Of a DNA stretch of 36,397 nucleotides, positions 7,055 to 16,002 are shown in pieces. Source of the stretch: Thermoplasmatota archaeon (GTDB taxonomy: Archaea > Thermoplasmatota > E2 > UBA202 > JdFR-43). The stretch lies in contig JAPDJQ010000003.1 in NCBI GenBank assembly GCA_029259015.1, forward strand, positions 1-36,397, given 5' to 3'. Position numbers and translations under genes: made by a program. Within the stretch, counting starts at the first letter, position 1; each line of letters starts with the position of its first letter. The notes under the pieces are model-generated. The model had not been told where the DNA came from. It worked only from the letters and a program-made list of their open reading frames with translations, and searched no databases.

Positions 7055-9663
7055 TTTTCTACCAATATAAACATATCTTTCGCTTTTATTAGATTTTCTT
7101 CTGCCTCCTCCACTATTTCAACAAATTCTTTATCTATCTTTACTTCTTCACCACCTATCACAAGAGTGTGATATCCTTTTTCTTCTATCTCTTTTGCAAT
7201 TGCCTCTCCATTCTTCTTTATCTCTTCAATTATTATTTTACTCTTATCTCTGAAACGAGGGCCTATCTTGTTGTACAATGGTATTGCAATCTTTTTTGCA
7301 ACTGGCTTTTCTTTCCCTCTTGCTATTTCATTTACCTTCAAAGTGCCAGCAATAATATCCTTTCCATCTATTTCACCATAAACAATTATTTTTGAGATTG
7401 GTGCATTTAATGCCATTCCCTGCTTGCTCTTCCAGTCTCTCACTCTAGCGATTACTTCTTTTATTACTTCTCCTTTTCTCTCAGATTCCTCATCTATTAG
7501 AATTGGCTCAGGCCATTTGGAAAGATGGATACTTTCATCACCTTCAAATTTTTTGTAAAATTGATGATATATTTCTTCTGTGATAAAGGGTAAGAATGGA
7601 GCAAATAATTTTGCCATACCTAAGCCAATGACATATAGAGTGTATAGAGCTGCTTTATCGTTTTTTTCATAGACTCTGTGTTTGACCATCTCCATATAAT
7701 GATCAGCGAATTCATGCCATAAGAAATATTCTGCTTCCTTCATTGCACTTGAATACTCGAAATTATTCATATATTCTGTAACTTTCTTTACGACTTTGCT
7801 GTATAAACTCAAAACCCATTTATCCACAACATGTAATTCAGTTTCTTCTGGCTTTTCCTTAATAACGCTTCCTATAAATTTCTCAACATTCCATAGCTTG
7901 TTCATTAATCTTATTCCTCTAACCAGGTCCTTAAATCGGAAAGGGTTATCTTCGCCGAGCTTGCATGTTGCCGCATAATAGCGGAGGGCATCGGTTCCAT
8001 ATTCCTCAATTATTTCTAAAGGATCCACAACATTACCCAAGGAGGTATGCATTGGCCTGCCGTCAGGAGCGAGAATGAAGCCGTCTATCATTACTTCCTC
8101 AAATGGTTTTTCATCTGTAATAAGGAAACATCGCAAGATTGTATAGAAGGCCCAAGTCCTTATTATGTCATGGGCTTGAGGACGCAGAGACATTGGATAT
8201 AATTTTTTAAATAGCCCCTCATCTCTCTCCCAGAAAGTATTGTATAAAGGAGTGATTGAGGAATCCATCCATGTATCAAAAACATCTTCGCACCCTTTTA
8301 ATTCACCGCCGCATTTTGGGCATTTCTCAACCGGCGGCTTATCCACTGTGGGGTCTACATAACACTGCTCCTCTTTTGCCAGTACAACCTCTTTACAATT
8401 TTCACACTCCCACAGAGGTATAGGGGTGGCAAAATAACGCTGCCTCGAAATTACCCAGTCCCATTTTAAGGAATTAACCCATTCTTCTAGCCTTTTGAAC
8501 ATATATTTTGGGTACCATTTCATGTTTTTTGCAACCTCTAATATTTTTTCCTTGAATGGTAAAATCTTCAAAAACCACTGCTCTGCCTGGATAAATTCTA
8601 TAGGTGTTTTGCACCTCCAGCATATGCCAACACTTTGCTCAATTTCCTCCTGTTTTGTTAAATAGCCTTCTTTCTCCAAATCCTCTATTATTGCTTTTCT
8701 TGCATCCTCCACTTTCATTCCAGCATATTTTCCAGCCAATTCATTCAGTGTTCCATCCTCGTTTATGCATATTTCTATAGGCAAGTCATATTTCATCACC
8801 CACTCCAAGTCTTCTTTATCACCTATGGTACAAACCATAACAATACCTGTACCGAATTCTGGGTCTACACTATCATCCTCAATAATTTTCACCCTTTTAT
8901 TATAGAGTGGAACGATAACTTCTTTATCAACAAGAAAAGCAGCCCTCTCATCATCTGGATGAATGGCAACAACCTGACATGTTGAGAGCATTTCTGGACG
9001 AGTTGTGGCTATTTCAATATAACTTCCCCTCTCATCCTTTTTTATTCCTCTGCCTTCCACATTTTCTGCAAGATAAAATTTTATTGTATTCAGCAATGTT
9101 TTTCTTTCAGTATGCTCTATTTCTGCATCTGCCATCGCCGTCATACAACGAGGACACCAGTTAACTGGGAATTTTCCTCTGTAAATATATCCTTTCTTAT
9201 AAAGCCGTATGAATGATATTTGGGTGAGGCGACGATAATATTCGGCATCTGTTCTATAAAAAATGCTATCATCCATGGATTCGCCCAGTATAATAAACTG
9301 ATGGATCATTTCATCTATATTTTCATCTGCAAATTGCTTGCATAATTTAATGAATTCGTGTCTATCTATGTCCTTCCTAGTTATACCATACTTTCTTTCT
9401 ACTCTCTCCTCAATAGGAATTCCATTTACATCGAAGCACAAAGGAAAGAGAACATTGTAGCCACACATTCTCTTATATCTCGCAACAAAATCAATATGAG
9501 TATAATGCACTGCATGCCCAATATGAAGTGCTCCTGAAGCATAACGGGGAGGATTATCTATAGAGTATACAGGTAGTCTGTCTCTATCAAATTTATAAAT
9601 TTTCGTCTCTTGCCATTTTTTCTGCCATTTTTTCTCAATTTCCTTTGCATTATAGGCGCTCAT
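7051..9663 (-). CDS. valS: Valyl-tRNA synthetase
   Basis: Class I aminoacyl-tRNA synthetase, 870 residues from the ATG at 9663. HIGH is at residues 47-50. The CP1 editing domain and a zinc-binding region (CENC, CPKCGG) follow, then the tRNA-contact region FRFKDLVRGIRLMNKLWN and a C-terminal coiled segment. It charges tRNA-Val. The KMSKS loop reads PMHTS (residues 537-541, 8041-8055), lacking both lysines, which is unusual. The start at 9663 (MSAYNAKEIEKKW) is preferred because TTTATAA (9687-9693) lies 27 bases upstream and synthetase homology begins there. An in-frame GTG at 9714 lies inside the 45-bp repeat and would place the start upstream of this promoter. Confidence 0.95.
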   Translation of the reverse strand: MSAYNAKEIEKKWQKKWQETKIYKFDRDRLPVYSIDNPPRYASGALHIGHAVHYTHIDFVARYKRMCGYNVLFPLCFDVNGIPIEERVERKYGITRKDIDRHEFIKLCKQFADENIDEMIHQFIILGESMDDSIFYRTDAEYYRRLTQISFIRLYKKGYIYRGKFPVNWCPRCMTAMADAEIEHTERKTLLNTIKFYLAENVEGRGIKKDERGSYIEIATTRPEMLSTCQVVAIHPDDERAAFLVDKEVIVPLYNKRVKIIEDDSVDPEFGTGIVMVCTIGDKEDLEWVMKYDLPIEICINEDGTLNELAGKYAGMKVEDARKAIIEDLEKEGYLTKQEEIEQSVGICWRCKTPIEFIQAEQWFLKILPFKEKILEVAKNMKWYPKYMFKRLEEWVNSLKWDWVISRQRYFATPIPLWECENCKEVVLAKEEQCYVDPTVDKPPVEKCPKCGGELKGCEDVFDTWMDSSITPLYNTFWERDEGLFKKLYPMSLRPQAHDIIRTWAFYTILRCFLITDEKPFEEVMIDGFILAPDGRPMHTSLGNVVDPLEIIEEYGTDALRYYAATCKLGEDNPFRFKDLVRGIRLMNKLWNVEKFIGSVIKEKPEETELHVVDKWVLSLYSKVVKKVTEYMNNFEYSSAMKEAEYFLWHEFADHYMEMVKHRVYEKNDKAALYTLYVIGLGMAKLFAPFLPFITEEIYHQFYKKFEGDESIHLSKWPEPILIDEESERKGEVIKEVIARVRDWKSKQGMALNAPISKIIVYGEIDGKDIIAGTLKVNEIARGKEKPVAKKIAIPLYNKIGPRFRDKSKIIIEEIKKNGEAIAKEIEEKGYHTLVIGGEEVKIDKEFVEIVEEAEENLIKAKDMFILVEK

Positions 9664-9686
9664 TTTCTTCTGAAGTATATTATTGC

Positions 9687-9693
9687 TTATAAA
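9687..9693 (-). promoter_or_regulatory. TATA box of valS
   Basis: TTTATAA on the minus strand, centred 27 bases before the ATG at 9663; supports leaderless translation from that ATG and rules against the longer GTG start. Confidence 0.55.
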
Positions 9694-9706
9694 TTTGTTG
9701 GATAAT

Positions 9707-9751
9707 TGACCCACCCCCCTTTATTTCCACTGGAAAGTTTATATGGGAGCA
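9707..9751. repeat. 45-bp inverted repeat, left copy, carrying promoter of the COG1031 gene
   Basis: Perfect inverse copy of 14160-14204. On the plus strand it contains CCCCCC, then GGAAAG followed by the TATA element TTTATAT (9738-9744), which lies 27 bases before the ATG at 9768. It therefore looks like a duplicated BRE-TATA promoter rather than a random repeat. It also covers the in-frame GTG upstream of valS. Confidence 0.85.
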
Positions 9752-9767
9752 TTGTTTAGTTTTATTA

Positions 9768-11384
9768 ATGCTTACATTATTAGATGGCTTCGTCGATGAA
9801 CCAGCATGCTTAGGCGTGCCCCCGTATATATCTCCATATGCTCGTTACATAGCTGGCGCAATAAAAGATGCTGGAGAAGAATATGAATATATGACCATTG
9901 AGGAGTGGAGGAAAGGAAGAAGAATAAAAGGAGATGTTCTCGTAATATTGGCAGGAGCTATTGTTCCTGGAAGATATCTTCGTGGGATGCCAATTTCTTT
10001 TAAAGAGTTTCGTGAAATTTGTGAAAATTTTAAAGGGATTAAAATTCTTGTAGGAGCTGCCGCAAAATATGGTTTTGGAGGTGGAGGAGGAAAAGACCTA
10101 ATAGATGGCAGTAAATTTGTTGATTATACTGCAATGGAAGACGGAGATGCTTTTGTGTATGATTTTCTCAATGGCAGCATCCAGCATAGAAAAAGGAGTA
10201 TTGAAGAATGGAAGAGATGGAGTATTTTAGGAGCGGAGGTTGCCAAACAGCATCCTGATTACCCTCTGCCATTAATAGCAGAAATAGAAACATATAGAGG
10301 ATGTGTAAGATGGTTTACCGGTGGATGTTCCTTTTGTGTTGAACCCCTTTTTGGGGAACCTATTATGAGAGATGAAAAGGATATTATAAATGAGGTTAAA
10401 GAATTAAGAAAAAATGGCGTGGTTAATTTTAGATTGGGAGCCCAATCCTGTTTCTTTTCCTATAAGGCAAAAGGACTAGGAAAAAGCGAGGTGCCGCAGC
10501 CCAATCCCGATGCCATTAAAAGATTGTTGGAGGGCATAGTGAAATTAAATCCTAAGGTGCTGCATATCGACAACGTAAATCCTGCAGTAGTAGCAGAATG
10601 GGAGGAAGAGAGCAGGAAAATATCTGAGTTGATAATAAAATATTGTACACCTGGAAATACAGCAGCATTTGGTATGGAAAGTGCAGATGAAAAGGTAATT
10701 AAAGAGAATAATCTTAATTCGACCCCTGAACAGGTAATGAATGCAGTCAGAATAATAAATGAGGTTGGTAAAGAAAGAGGAAAGAATGGTATGCCGTATT
10801 TTTTGCCTGGCATAAACATAATTTATGGATTAAAAGGAGAGTGTAAAGAAACCTATGCAAAAAATTACAGATTTTTGAAAAGAGTTTTGGAAAAAGGCTA
10901 TTTATTGAGGAGAATAAATATAAGACAGGTGGCAAATTTGAAAGGTTGGAAGATGAAAATAAGCAAAGAATTGTTTAAGAAATTTAAGAGAAAGATCAAT
11001 GAAGAAATAAATAAACCAATGCTCGAAAAATTATTACCAAAAGAAACTGTGCTAAAGGAAGTGTATCTAGAGATAAATATTGGGAATAAGACTTTTGGGA
11101 GGCAAATCGGTAGCTATCCTATACTTGTTTGTCTGCCATATAAAACAGAAGTAAATAAATTTACAGATGTCAAAGTCCTTGATCATTCTTATAGAAGTAT
11201 TACTGCTCTGGAATATCCTATTGACGTAAATGCCGCAACATTTGATATGTTGAAAAATATTCCTTTTATTGGAGAAAAGAGAGCAGCGAAAATAATTAGA
11301 AATAGACCTTTTAATAAGAAGAAAGATTTGTTAAAATTGTTTGAGAAAGATGTGAGAGAAGAAATAGCAAAATGGACTACATGA
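9768..11384 (+). CDS. COG1031-type radical SAM enzyme with C-terminal helix-hairpin-helix
   Basis: A 538-residue protein. The iron-sulfur motif is YRGCVRWFTGGCSFC: cysteines 179, 187 and 190 (C-x7-C-x2-C), a spacing different from the usual C-x3-C-x2-C and characteristic of this archaeal family. A glycine-rich N-terminal domain (GFGGGGGKD, 102-110) precedes it. The C-terminal about 45 residues (IDVNAATFDMLKNIPFIGEKRA) form a helix-hairpin-helix of the DNA/RNA-binding kind. The reaction is unknown; nucleic-acid modification is an inference from the HhH. Leaderless start at 9768 from the TATA in the left repeat copy. It converges on the TraB gene with an 8-base overlap of the two ends. Confidence 0.85.
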   Translation: MLTLLDGFVDEPACLGVPPYISPYARYIAGAIKDAGEEYEYMTIEEWRKGRRIKGDVLVILAGAIVPGRYLRGMPISFKEFREICENFKGIKILVGAAAKYGFGGGGGKDLIDGSKFVDYTAMEDGDAFVYDFLNGSIQHRKRSIEEWKRWSILGAEVAKQHPDYPLPLIAEIETYRGCVRWFTGGCSFCVEPLFGEPIMRDEKDIINEVKELRKNGVVNFRLGAQSCFFSYKAKGLGKSEVPQPNPDAIKRLLEGIVKLNPKVLHIDNVNPAVVAEWEEESRKISELIIKYCTPGNTAAFGMESADEKVIKENNLNSTPEQVMNAVRIINEVGKERGKNGMPYFLPGINIIYGLKGECKETYAKNYRFLKRVLEKGYLLRRINIRQVANLKGWKMKISKELFKKFKRKINEEINKPMLEKLLPKETVLKEVYLEINIGNKTFGRQIGSYPILVCLPYKTEVNKFTDVKVLDHSYRSITALEYPIDVNAATFDMLKNIPFIGEKRAAKIIRNRPFNKKKDLLKLFEKDVREEIAKWTT

Positions 11385-12033
11385 TATTTTTTAGGTGTAT
11401 TATTCTCAGTTCTATTTCTTCTTTTCCTAACAGGTTCTTCAAACCTTCTATATGCCCCTCTCCTACAATAGCTATTACTTTGCCTTTTTCTTTTAGTATT
11501 TCCCCCAATCTTTTGGCCATATGCAAATTTCTTTTATCAATTACTACTTCTTTTATCTCTGGGAAATTCTCCTCCATTTTTTTCATAAAATAATCTACGT
11601 CTTCCTGAAATTTTTCTACTTCTTTTTCTATCTTTTCTTTTCTCATGAATAAAGAAAGGAAAATAGAAAACAAGATGGATATTTTCTTTCTTAACGAAAG
11701 ATTTTGCCATAATTGTTTTATTATTTCTTCAGCATTTATATCGATATAAAATACAGGTATTCCCAGCTCTTTTGCCTTATTTATAGCTGCCAGCATTTCG
11801 CTGCCAGCAGCATTTCCAAATTTTTTGGCGATATTATCCTGTAATTTTGCAAGCAGAGAATATAAAAAATTAGGATATTTTCTTCTTTTCTCGCTAGATT
11901 GTAGAGCGAGCGCTCTTCCAACATCAAGTTCTAAAGCAATACCATCTGGCATCTCCTTCTCTATAATCTCTTCTATTTTGTTCCCAATATCGAAGACATG
12001 CCCAACTCCAACCAAAATCAACTCAGCAGCCAT
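11377..12033 (-). CDS. TraB/PrgY family protein
   Basis: A 218-residue protein of the TraB family (EreA/ChaN-like fold). Visible hallmarks are LVGVGHVFD near the start, GIALELDVGRALAL, GSEMLAAINKAKELGIPVFYID, VVIDKRNLHMAKRLGEIL and the terminal IVGEGHIEGL. The conserved GxGH, E and GEGHIEG residues cluster as in putative metal-dependent peptidases or esterases of this superfamily; the archaeal function is not established. A hydrophobic segment around 118-130 (ISILFSIFLSLF) may attach it to the membrane. It overlaps the end of hypB by 16 bases and is the last gene of the HflX-DUF357-HypB-TraB operon. Confidence 0.82.
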   Translation of the reverse strand: MAAELILVGVGHVFDIGNKIEEIIEKEMPDGIALELDVGRALALQSSEKRRKYPNFLYSLLAKLQDNIAKKFGNAAGSEMLAAINKAKELGIPVFYIDINAEEIIKQLWQNLSLRKKISILFSIFLSLFMRKEKIEKEVEKFQEDVDYFMKKMEENFPEIKEVVIDKRNLHMAKRLGEILKEKGKVIAIVGEGHIEGLKNLLGKEEIELRIIHLKNIM

Positions 12034-12656
12034 TCTGCAAGTTCTTTTACTCCTTTTCCACTTCTGGCATCTGTTAAAAACACTTTTTTTGGCGCTATTT
12101 TTTTAATGTCCTCCAATACCTTATCAATATTAACATCCATATAAGGCAATAAATCTATTTTATTTATCACAATGAAATCAGATATCTGGAAAATGAGCGG
12201 GTGTTTTCTCACCATATCGTCTCCCTCAGTAACAGAAATTACAACCCCTCTTTTGTGAGTGCCCAATTCAAAATCTGCGGGGCAGACGAGATTGCCAATA
12301 TTTTCAATAAATAAGATATCTATATTGTCTAAATCCATTTCCTCAATTGCATGCTCAATTAAGTGAGCGTCTAAATGGCACTCTTTGCCCGTATTTATAT
12401 TAACTACTGGTACTCCATATTTTTTTATCCTTTTATAATCATCATCACCAGTTACATCCCCAACTATCACCCCGATTTTTTTATCTTTTAAAATTTCTAT
12501 AAGTTTCTCAATAATTAATGTTTTCCCAGAGCCAATTGAGCCCATGAAATCAACGGCCGTTATTCCTCTTTCATCAAGCAATCTCTTTATCTCTGCAGCA
12601 ATTTTTCTATTTGCTTCATATATATCTTTTCCCATCTCCAAATCAATCTTATGCAT
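12018..12656 (-). CDS. hypB: Hydrogenase nickel incorporation GTPase HypB
   Basis: A 212-residue SIMIBI-class GTPase. It has Walker A GSIGSGKT (about residues 40-47), the metal-binding GKECHLDAHL, ENIGNLVCPADFELGTHKR, NKIDLL for guanine recognition, and TDARSGKGV. It delivers nickel to the [NiFe] hydrogenase large subunit together with HypA, which is encoded at 23048. The histidine-rich N-terminal extension of some bacterial HypB is absent. A TTTTAATTA element about 24 bases upstream may give it its own leaderless promoter in addition to read-through from DUF357. It is separated from hypCAD by about 10 kb. Confidence 0.95.
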   Translation of the reverse strand: MHKIDLEMGKDIYEANRKIAAEIKRLLDERGITAVDFMGSIGSGKTLIIEKLIEILKDKKIGVIVGDVTGDDDYKRIKKYGVPVVNINTGKECHLDAHLIEHAIEEMDLDNIDILFIENIGNLVCPADFELGTHKRGVVISVTEGDDMVRKHPLIFQISDFIVINKIDLLPYMDVNIDKVLEDIKKIAPKKVFLTDARSGKGVKELAEWLLS

Positions 12657-12689
12657 GTCTGATTAAACAGATCGATAATTAAAATCTTT

Positions 12690-12908
12690 TCATGAAATCT
12701 TATCCTCTTTCTTCATTCTTATAGCATCTATTAAACCATGAGCATAATTTATACAACCAAATGATGTGAAATAATCCCCTTTAGAAAAATAGTATTTTGC
12801 ATCTTCATAATACCTTTTTGCCATTTCCAATATTTCTTTATCTCCCACTTCCTTACAATTTTTCTCAAATAGTTCAATATCTTTTTTTATTCTTTCTTCA
12901 ATATTCAT
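12690..12908 (-). CDS. DUF357 family small archaeal protein
   Basis: A 72-residue helical protein, MNIEERIKKDIELFEKN to the end, with FGCINYAHGLIDAIR in the second half. This matches archaeal DUF357 (PF04010), whose function is unknown. The ATG overlaps the hflX stop as ATGA (12905-12908), which fixes the start; a longer frame from 12941 would overlap hflX by more and has no support. The protein is soluble, with no cysteine cluster or active-site motif, and may be a TPR-like helical adaptor. Confidence 0.8.
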   Translation of the reverse strand: MNIEERIKKDIELFEKNCKEVGDKEILEMAKRYYEDAKYYFSKGDYFTSFGCINYAHGLIDAIRMKKEDKIS

Positions 12909-14146
12909 ATTACTCTTACCTCCCCACCAGCTTTTCTGCACCTCCCTATTATTTTTTCTTTCAACCTCTCACTACACTTTATTTTTATCTTCAAGCAACC
13001 ATCTAAATTCCACTCCAGAATGTTTGTATTCTCCTCTATCCATTCAATTATCTCTTTATTATTATTCATAGGAAGTTTAATTTCAAGTTTTGAAGGGGGT
13101 GGCAAAATATTATAGATTTCTTGCAAAAGTAGATCAATATTTTCTCCAGTTTTTGCGGATATTGGAATACACTTGTGGCCTAGCAATTTTTCCATCTCTT
13201 TCTTTTTTCTCTCTATTTCTTCTTTTTTCAACAAATCTATTTTATTTAATGCAATCACTATGTTCGGCCTCTCTTTCAGTCCATAAATTTCCTTCAATGA
13301 AGTGAAAGCCTTTTCTTTCATCTCATCTAATTCTTCACTTGCATCCATTAGAAGCACTACTACATCAGCTAAATAAATCTCCTCCAACGTCGAATGAAAA
13401 GCATCTATCATCCAATGTGGTAAATCTTTGATAAATCCCACTGTATCTGTAAAAAGCAAAGGAACATCTCCTTTAACCTTTAATTTACTCGTTTTTGTCG
13501 AAAGTGTAGAAAAAACTCTTTCTTCAACAACTACTTTTTCTCCTGTGAGATAATTAAGTAAAGAACTTTTTCCAGCGTTGGTATATCCTGCTATGGAAAC
13601 TAAATAAAAACCCCACCCCTTCCTTTTACCTCTCCTTATCTCTCTTTCCTTCTCAATTTTTTTCAGTTCTTCTCTTATTCTTCTCATTTGTTTTTTTATC
13701 ATTTCATAATAATCTGCTACTACATACTCTCCTCCTCCTAAAAATCCAGGGCGCTCCCCTTCTTTTACGCGATGGAAAAGTTCTCTCACAAACGGTTTTT
13801 CATATCTGAGTTTTGCCAACTTAACCTGTAATTGCGCCTCCTTCCTTTTTGCTCTATCAGCGAATATTTCGAGTATTATTCTTATTCTGTCATAAACAGG
13901 TATATTCAGATATTTTTCCAGATTGAACCATTGTGAAGGACGGAGAGCATCATTTACAAATACAGCTTCTATGTTGTTTTTTTCAACATATTCTTTAATT
14001 TCTTCGATTTTTCCTTTTCCTAGGTAGTATGGTGTAGGCTTTTCTCTAATCTGTATAAATTCTTTTTTTACTCCATGTCCCAGAGATTTTACCAGCTCTC
14101 TAAGCTCTTTTGTATCTTTTTTTATCGAAAGAATTATTCCATCCAC
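12905..14146 (-). CDS. hflX: HflX-type ribosome-associated GTPase
   Basis: A 413-residue OBG-HflX family GTPase. The N-terminal HflX domain (ALRPSQWFNLEKYLNIPVYDR and the glycine-rich FLGGGEYVVADYYE) is followed by a coiled linker and a G domain with G1 GYTNAGKSS, G3 DTVGFI, G4 NKID and G5 SAKTG. HflX proteins bind the large ribosomal subunit and split stalled ribosomes. I place the start at GTG 14146: the TATA element in the right repeat copy (14167-14173) is 24 bases upstream, and an extension to TTG 14209 would be encoded by the repeat itself. First gene of the operon continuing to DUF357, hypB and TraB. Confidence 0.93.
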   Translation of the reverse strand: MDGIILSIKKDTKELRELVKSLGHGVKKEFIQIREKPTPYYLGKGKIEEIKEYVEKNNIEAVFVNDALRPSQWFNLEKYLNIPVYDRIRIILEIFADRAKRKEAQLQVKLAKLRYEKPFVRELFHRVKEGERPGFLGGGEYVVADYYEMIKKQMRRIREELKKIEKEREIRRGKRKGWGFYLVSIAGYTNAGKSSLLNYLTGEKVVVEERVFSTLSTKTSKLKVKGDVPLLFTDTVGFIKDLPHWMIDAFHSTLEEIYLADVVVLLMDASEELDEMKEKAFTSLKEIYGLKERPNIVIALNKIDLLKKEEIERKKKEMEKLLGHKCIPISAKTGENIDLLLQEIYNILPPPSKLEIKLPMNNNKEIIEWIEENTNILEWNLDGCLKIKIKCSERLKEKIIGRCRKAGGEVRVI

Positions 14147-14159
14147 ATTTTTAATATCC

Positions 14160-14204
14160 TGCTCCCATATAAACTTTCCAGTGGAAATAAAGGGGGGTGG
14201 GTCA
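14160..14204. repeat. 45-bp inverted repeat, right copy, carrying promoter of hflX
   Basis: Perfect inverse copy of 9707-9751. On the minus strand it begins at the TGA stop of the DP1 gene and contains GGAAAG plus TTTATAT (14167-14173), placed 24 bases before the hflX GTG. The two copies face each other across 4.4 kb, and each promotes transcription inward. Confidence 0.85.
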
Positions 14205-15650
14205 TGCAAATTGGATAACAGAAGGTATTAAATTCCTTAAGTTCACAACAACAGCCTTTGCAGGATCTGGCATAAAATTCATCATTTTCTGATAATCTGT
14301 CTGAGATTGCCAAGCTGAGGCATTAATGAGTAAAACATTTCTGTATTGCTCAATAGCTGTTACATGAACATGACCTGTTACAAAAATATCAGGGACAACA
14401 TCAATTACCATATAATCTTCCTTTTCAGGGGCTAATGAGGAAATGCCACCATATATTGGTGCCATATGTCGGCGCTTCAGCATTTCTTTCATTATCTTTG
14501 TTGGCTGGTTTTGATTCATATTCGGCAAACAAGTTGCGAAATCCTGTATGGACTGGCCATGATATGCAAGTGTGAGCACTCCTTCTATTTCCATGTAGCA
14601 AGGGTTCCCAATAAATGTTATGTTGAGATGAGAAAATAAATCTTTTATCTCTTTCTCGAAAGCAGGTTGGGGCAACGCAGGACGAACAGCATCGTGATTT
14701 CCAGGCTGCATTAATATTTTTATCTCTGAAGGAATCTCAGATAATTTTTCTGCCAAAAGTTCGTACTGCTCATATAAATCTTCAACCATTAAATCCTTCT
14801 CCTGCCCAGGATATATCCCTACTCCTTCTATATTATCTCCAGAAATTACAATATATTTCACTTTTTCAGCCACACTTTTTTGTCTCTCATTCCCTTTCTT
14901 GCCCTTTATCCATTCTAAGAAAGCATCCCACTCTTTTTCCAGAAAACTTTTGCTGCCAACATGTAAATCTGACAGGAAGGCAACATAAATCTCTTCAGAA
15001 GAGAAATTCTTTCTTCTCTCTACCGGAATCTCTGGCCTCACTATACTTCTTGCAATAAACATTTCTCCTTTTCTCTTGCCCACAATGCCCAATACTTCGT
15101 CATGCACTATCAGTGAATCGACATTTTTTGGCACATACACTCTAATTGATTCCTCTTCATCCTCTATTTCAACAAACAAACCATTTGAGGTGCTAACAAC
15201 ATCTTTCACAATTCCAATGGTTGCTATCTCTTCGCTACTTCTCAAAGCTTTCTTAATTGGCACTGCATTTTTCATTTCCTGCCTTTTCCTTAAAAAGCCA
15301 CTCAATTTTTCAAATCTGTTACGAAATAATTTCACAAAGTCTTCAAGTGTGCCCTCACATGTACTATTCCCTGTGACATCTCTTAAAATTTTAAGTCTTT
15401 CTTTCCTTATTTTTTCTGCTTCTATTCGCACCTCCTCTCTTCCCTCTTCCTCCTTCCTTTCCTCCTTCCTCTCAAAAAAACTCCGTACCATATCAATAGA
15501 CAGTATGAAGGGCTTCTCTCCTAATTCTTTCAAAATATTTTTACACTCTTCAACACCATTCCCTCTACTCACTAAATACTCAACAGCTTCTGGTTGTATG
15601 AGCATCCCTTCCTTCTGAAAGAAATTGACTATCTCTTTCCTCACATCCAT
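14202..15650 (-). CDS. polB: DNA polymerase D small subunit DP1 (3'-5' exonuclease)
   Basis: A 482-residue calcineurin-like phosphoesterase protein. After a helical N-terminal region (about 1-115) and an OB-fold (about 145-220), the catalytic domain shows FLSDLHVGSK, VISGDNIEGVGIYPGQ, MQPGNHDAVRPALPQPAF, YHGQS and VTGHVHVTA, the metal-binding set of active DP1 proofreading exonucleases. It partners with DP2, which is not in the window, in the euryarchaeal replicase. The ATG at 15650 (MDVRKEIVNFFQKEG) is used because the 12 upstream in-frame codons lie inside the SRP RNA. Only 8 bases separate it from the SRP RNA 3' end, with no U-rich terminator between. Confidence 0.93.
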   Translation of the reverse strand: MDVRKEIVNFFQKEGMLIQPEAVEYLVSRGNGVEECKNILKELGEKPFILSIDMVRSFFERKEERKEEEGREEVRIEAEKIRKERLKILRDVTGNSTCEGTLEDFVKLFRNRFEKLSGFLRKRQEMKNAVPIKKALRSSEEIATIGIVKDVVSTSNGLFVEIEDEEESIRVYVPKNVDSLIVHDEVLGIVGKRKGEMFIARSIVRPEIPVERRKNFSSEEIYVAFLSDLHVGSKSFLEKEWDAFLEWIKGKKGNERQKSVAEKVKYIVISGDNIEGVGIYPGQEKDLMVEDLYEQYELLAEKLSEIPSEIKILMQPGNHDAVRPALPQPAFEKEIKDLFSHLNITFIGNPCYMEIEGVLTLAYHGQSIQDFATCLPNMNQNQPTKIMKEMLKRRHMAPIYGGISSLAPEKEDYMVIDVVPDIFVTGHVHVTAIEQYRNVLLINASAWQSQTDYQKMMNFMPDPAKAVVVNLRNLIPSVIQFA

Positions 15651-15658
15651 TTTTAGCC

Positions 15659-15974
15659 AGCGCAGACACGCCCCAAGTGGGCACACACCACCACCAACGA
15701 TTTACTCCAGCACCCTCCTTAGTTCCGCACCCCTCTGAGCACTGGTAGTTCCTGGCTGGGCCGCTCCCTTCCGGGCCTAACCCCTTGGCCAGGACAAAGG
15801 CAGGCAGACTGGTCCTCCGGCCAGCCGGTCTGCCACCTCCAGTCCCAGAGGACGAAACTTCATCGTTGGATGCCGGATCGCTGGCAGCGGCATGCGCCGC
15901 CTTGGAAGCTTCGGCTCCGGCTAAGGCGATTTCCGGTTACAGGGGACGCCTAACCCCCCAGCCTAGTCTGCGCT
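15659..15974 (-). ncRNA. Archaeal signal recognition particle RNA (7S RNA)
   Basis: A GC-rich island in AT-rich DNA. The ends pair perfectly over 9 bp (5' AGCGCAGAC with 3' GTCTGCGCT), forming archaeal helix 1. Helix 8 of the S domain appears as GGCCCGGAAGGGAGCGGCC (minus strand, 15759-15777), with the conserved GGAA loop and the asymmetric SRP54-binding bulge. Helix 6 is the stem GCAGAC...GTCTGC (15804-15833) with an apical GGAG, the SRP19 site. Length is about 316 nt, as in other archaea. The TATA element at 16003-16010 suggests the transcript may start a few bases upstream of 15974. The complementary strand has no credible gene. Confidence 0.95.
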
Positions 15975-16002
15975 TTTGGCCAGAAACAAAAATTGGCTTG
16001 GC

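Noticed and set aside
9664-9714. Longer ValRS starting at GTG 9714 with 17 extra residues
   Set aside because: The added codons lie across the valS TATA box and the 45-bp repeat; synthetase homology starts at MSAYNAKEIEKKW.
14147-14209. Longer HflX starting at TTG 14209
   Set aside because: The extension is encoded by the promoter-carrying repeat, upstream of the predicted transcription start.
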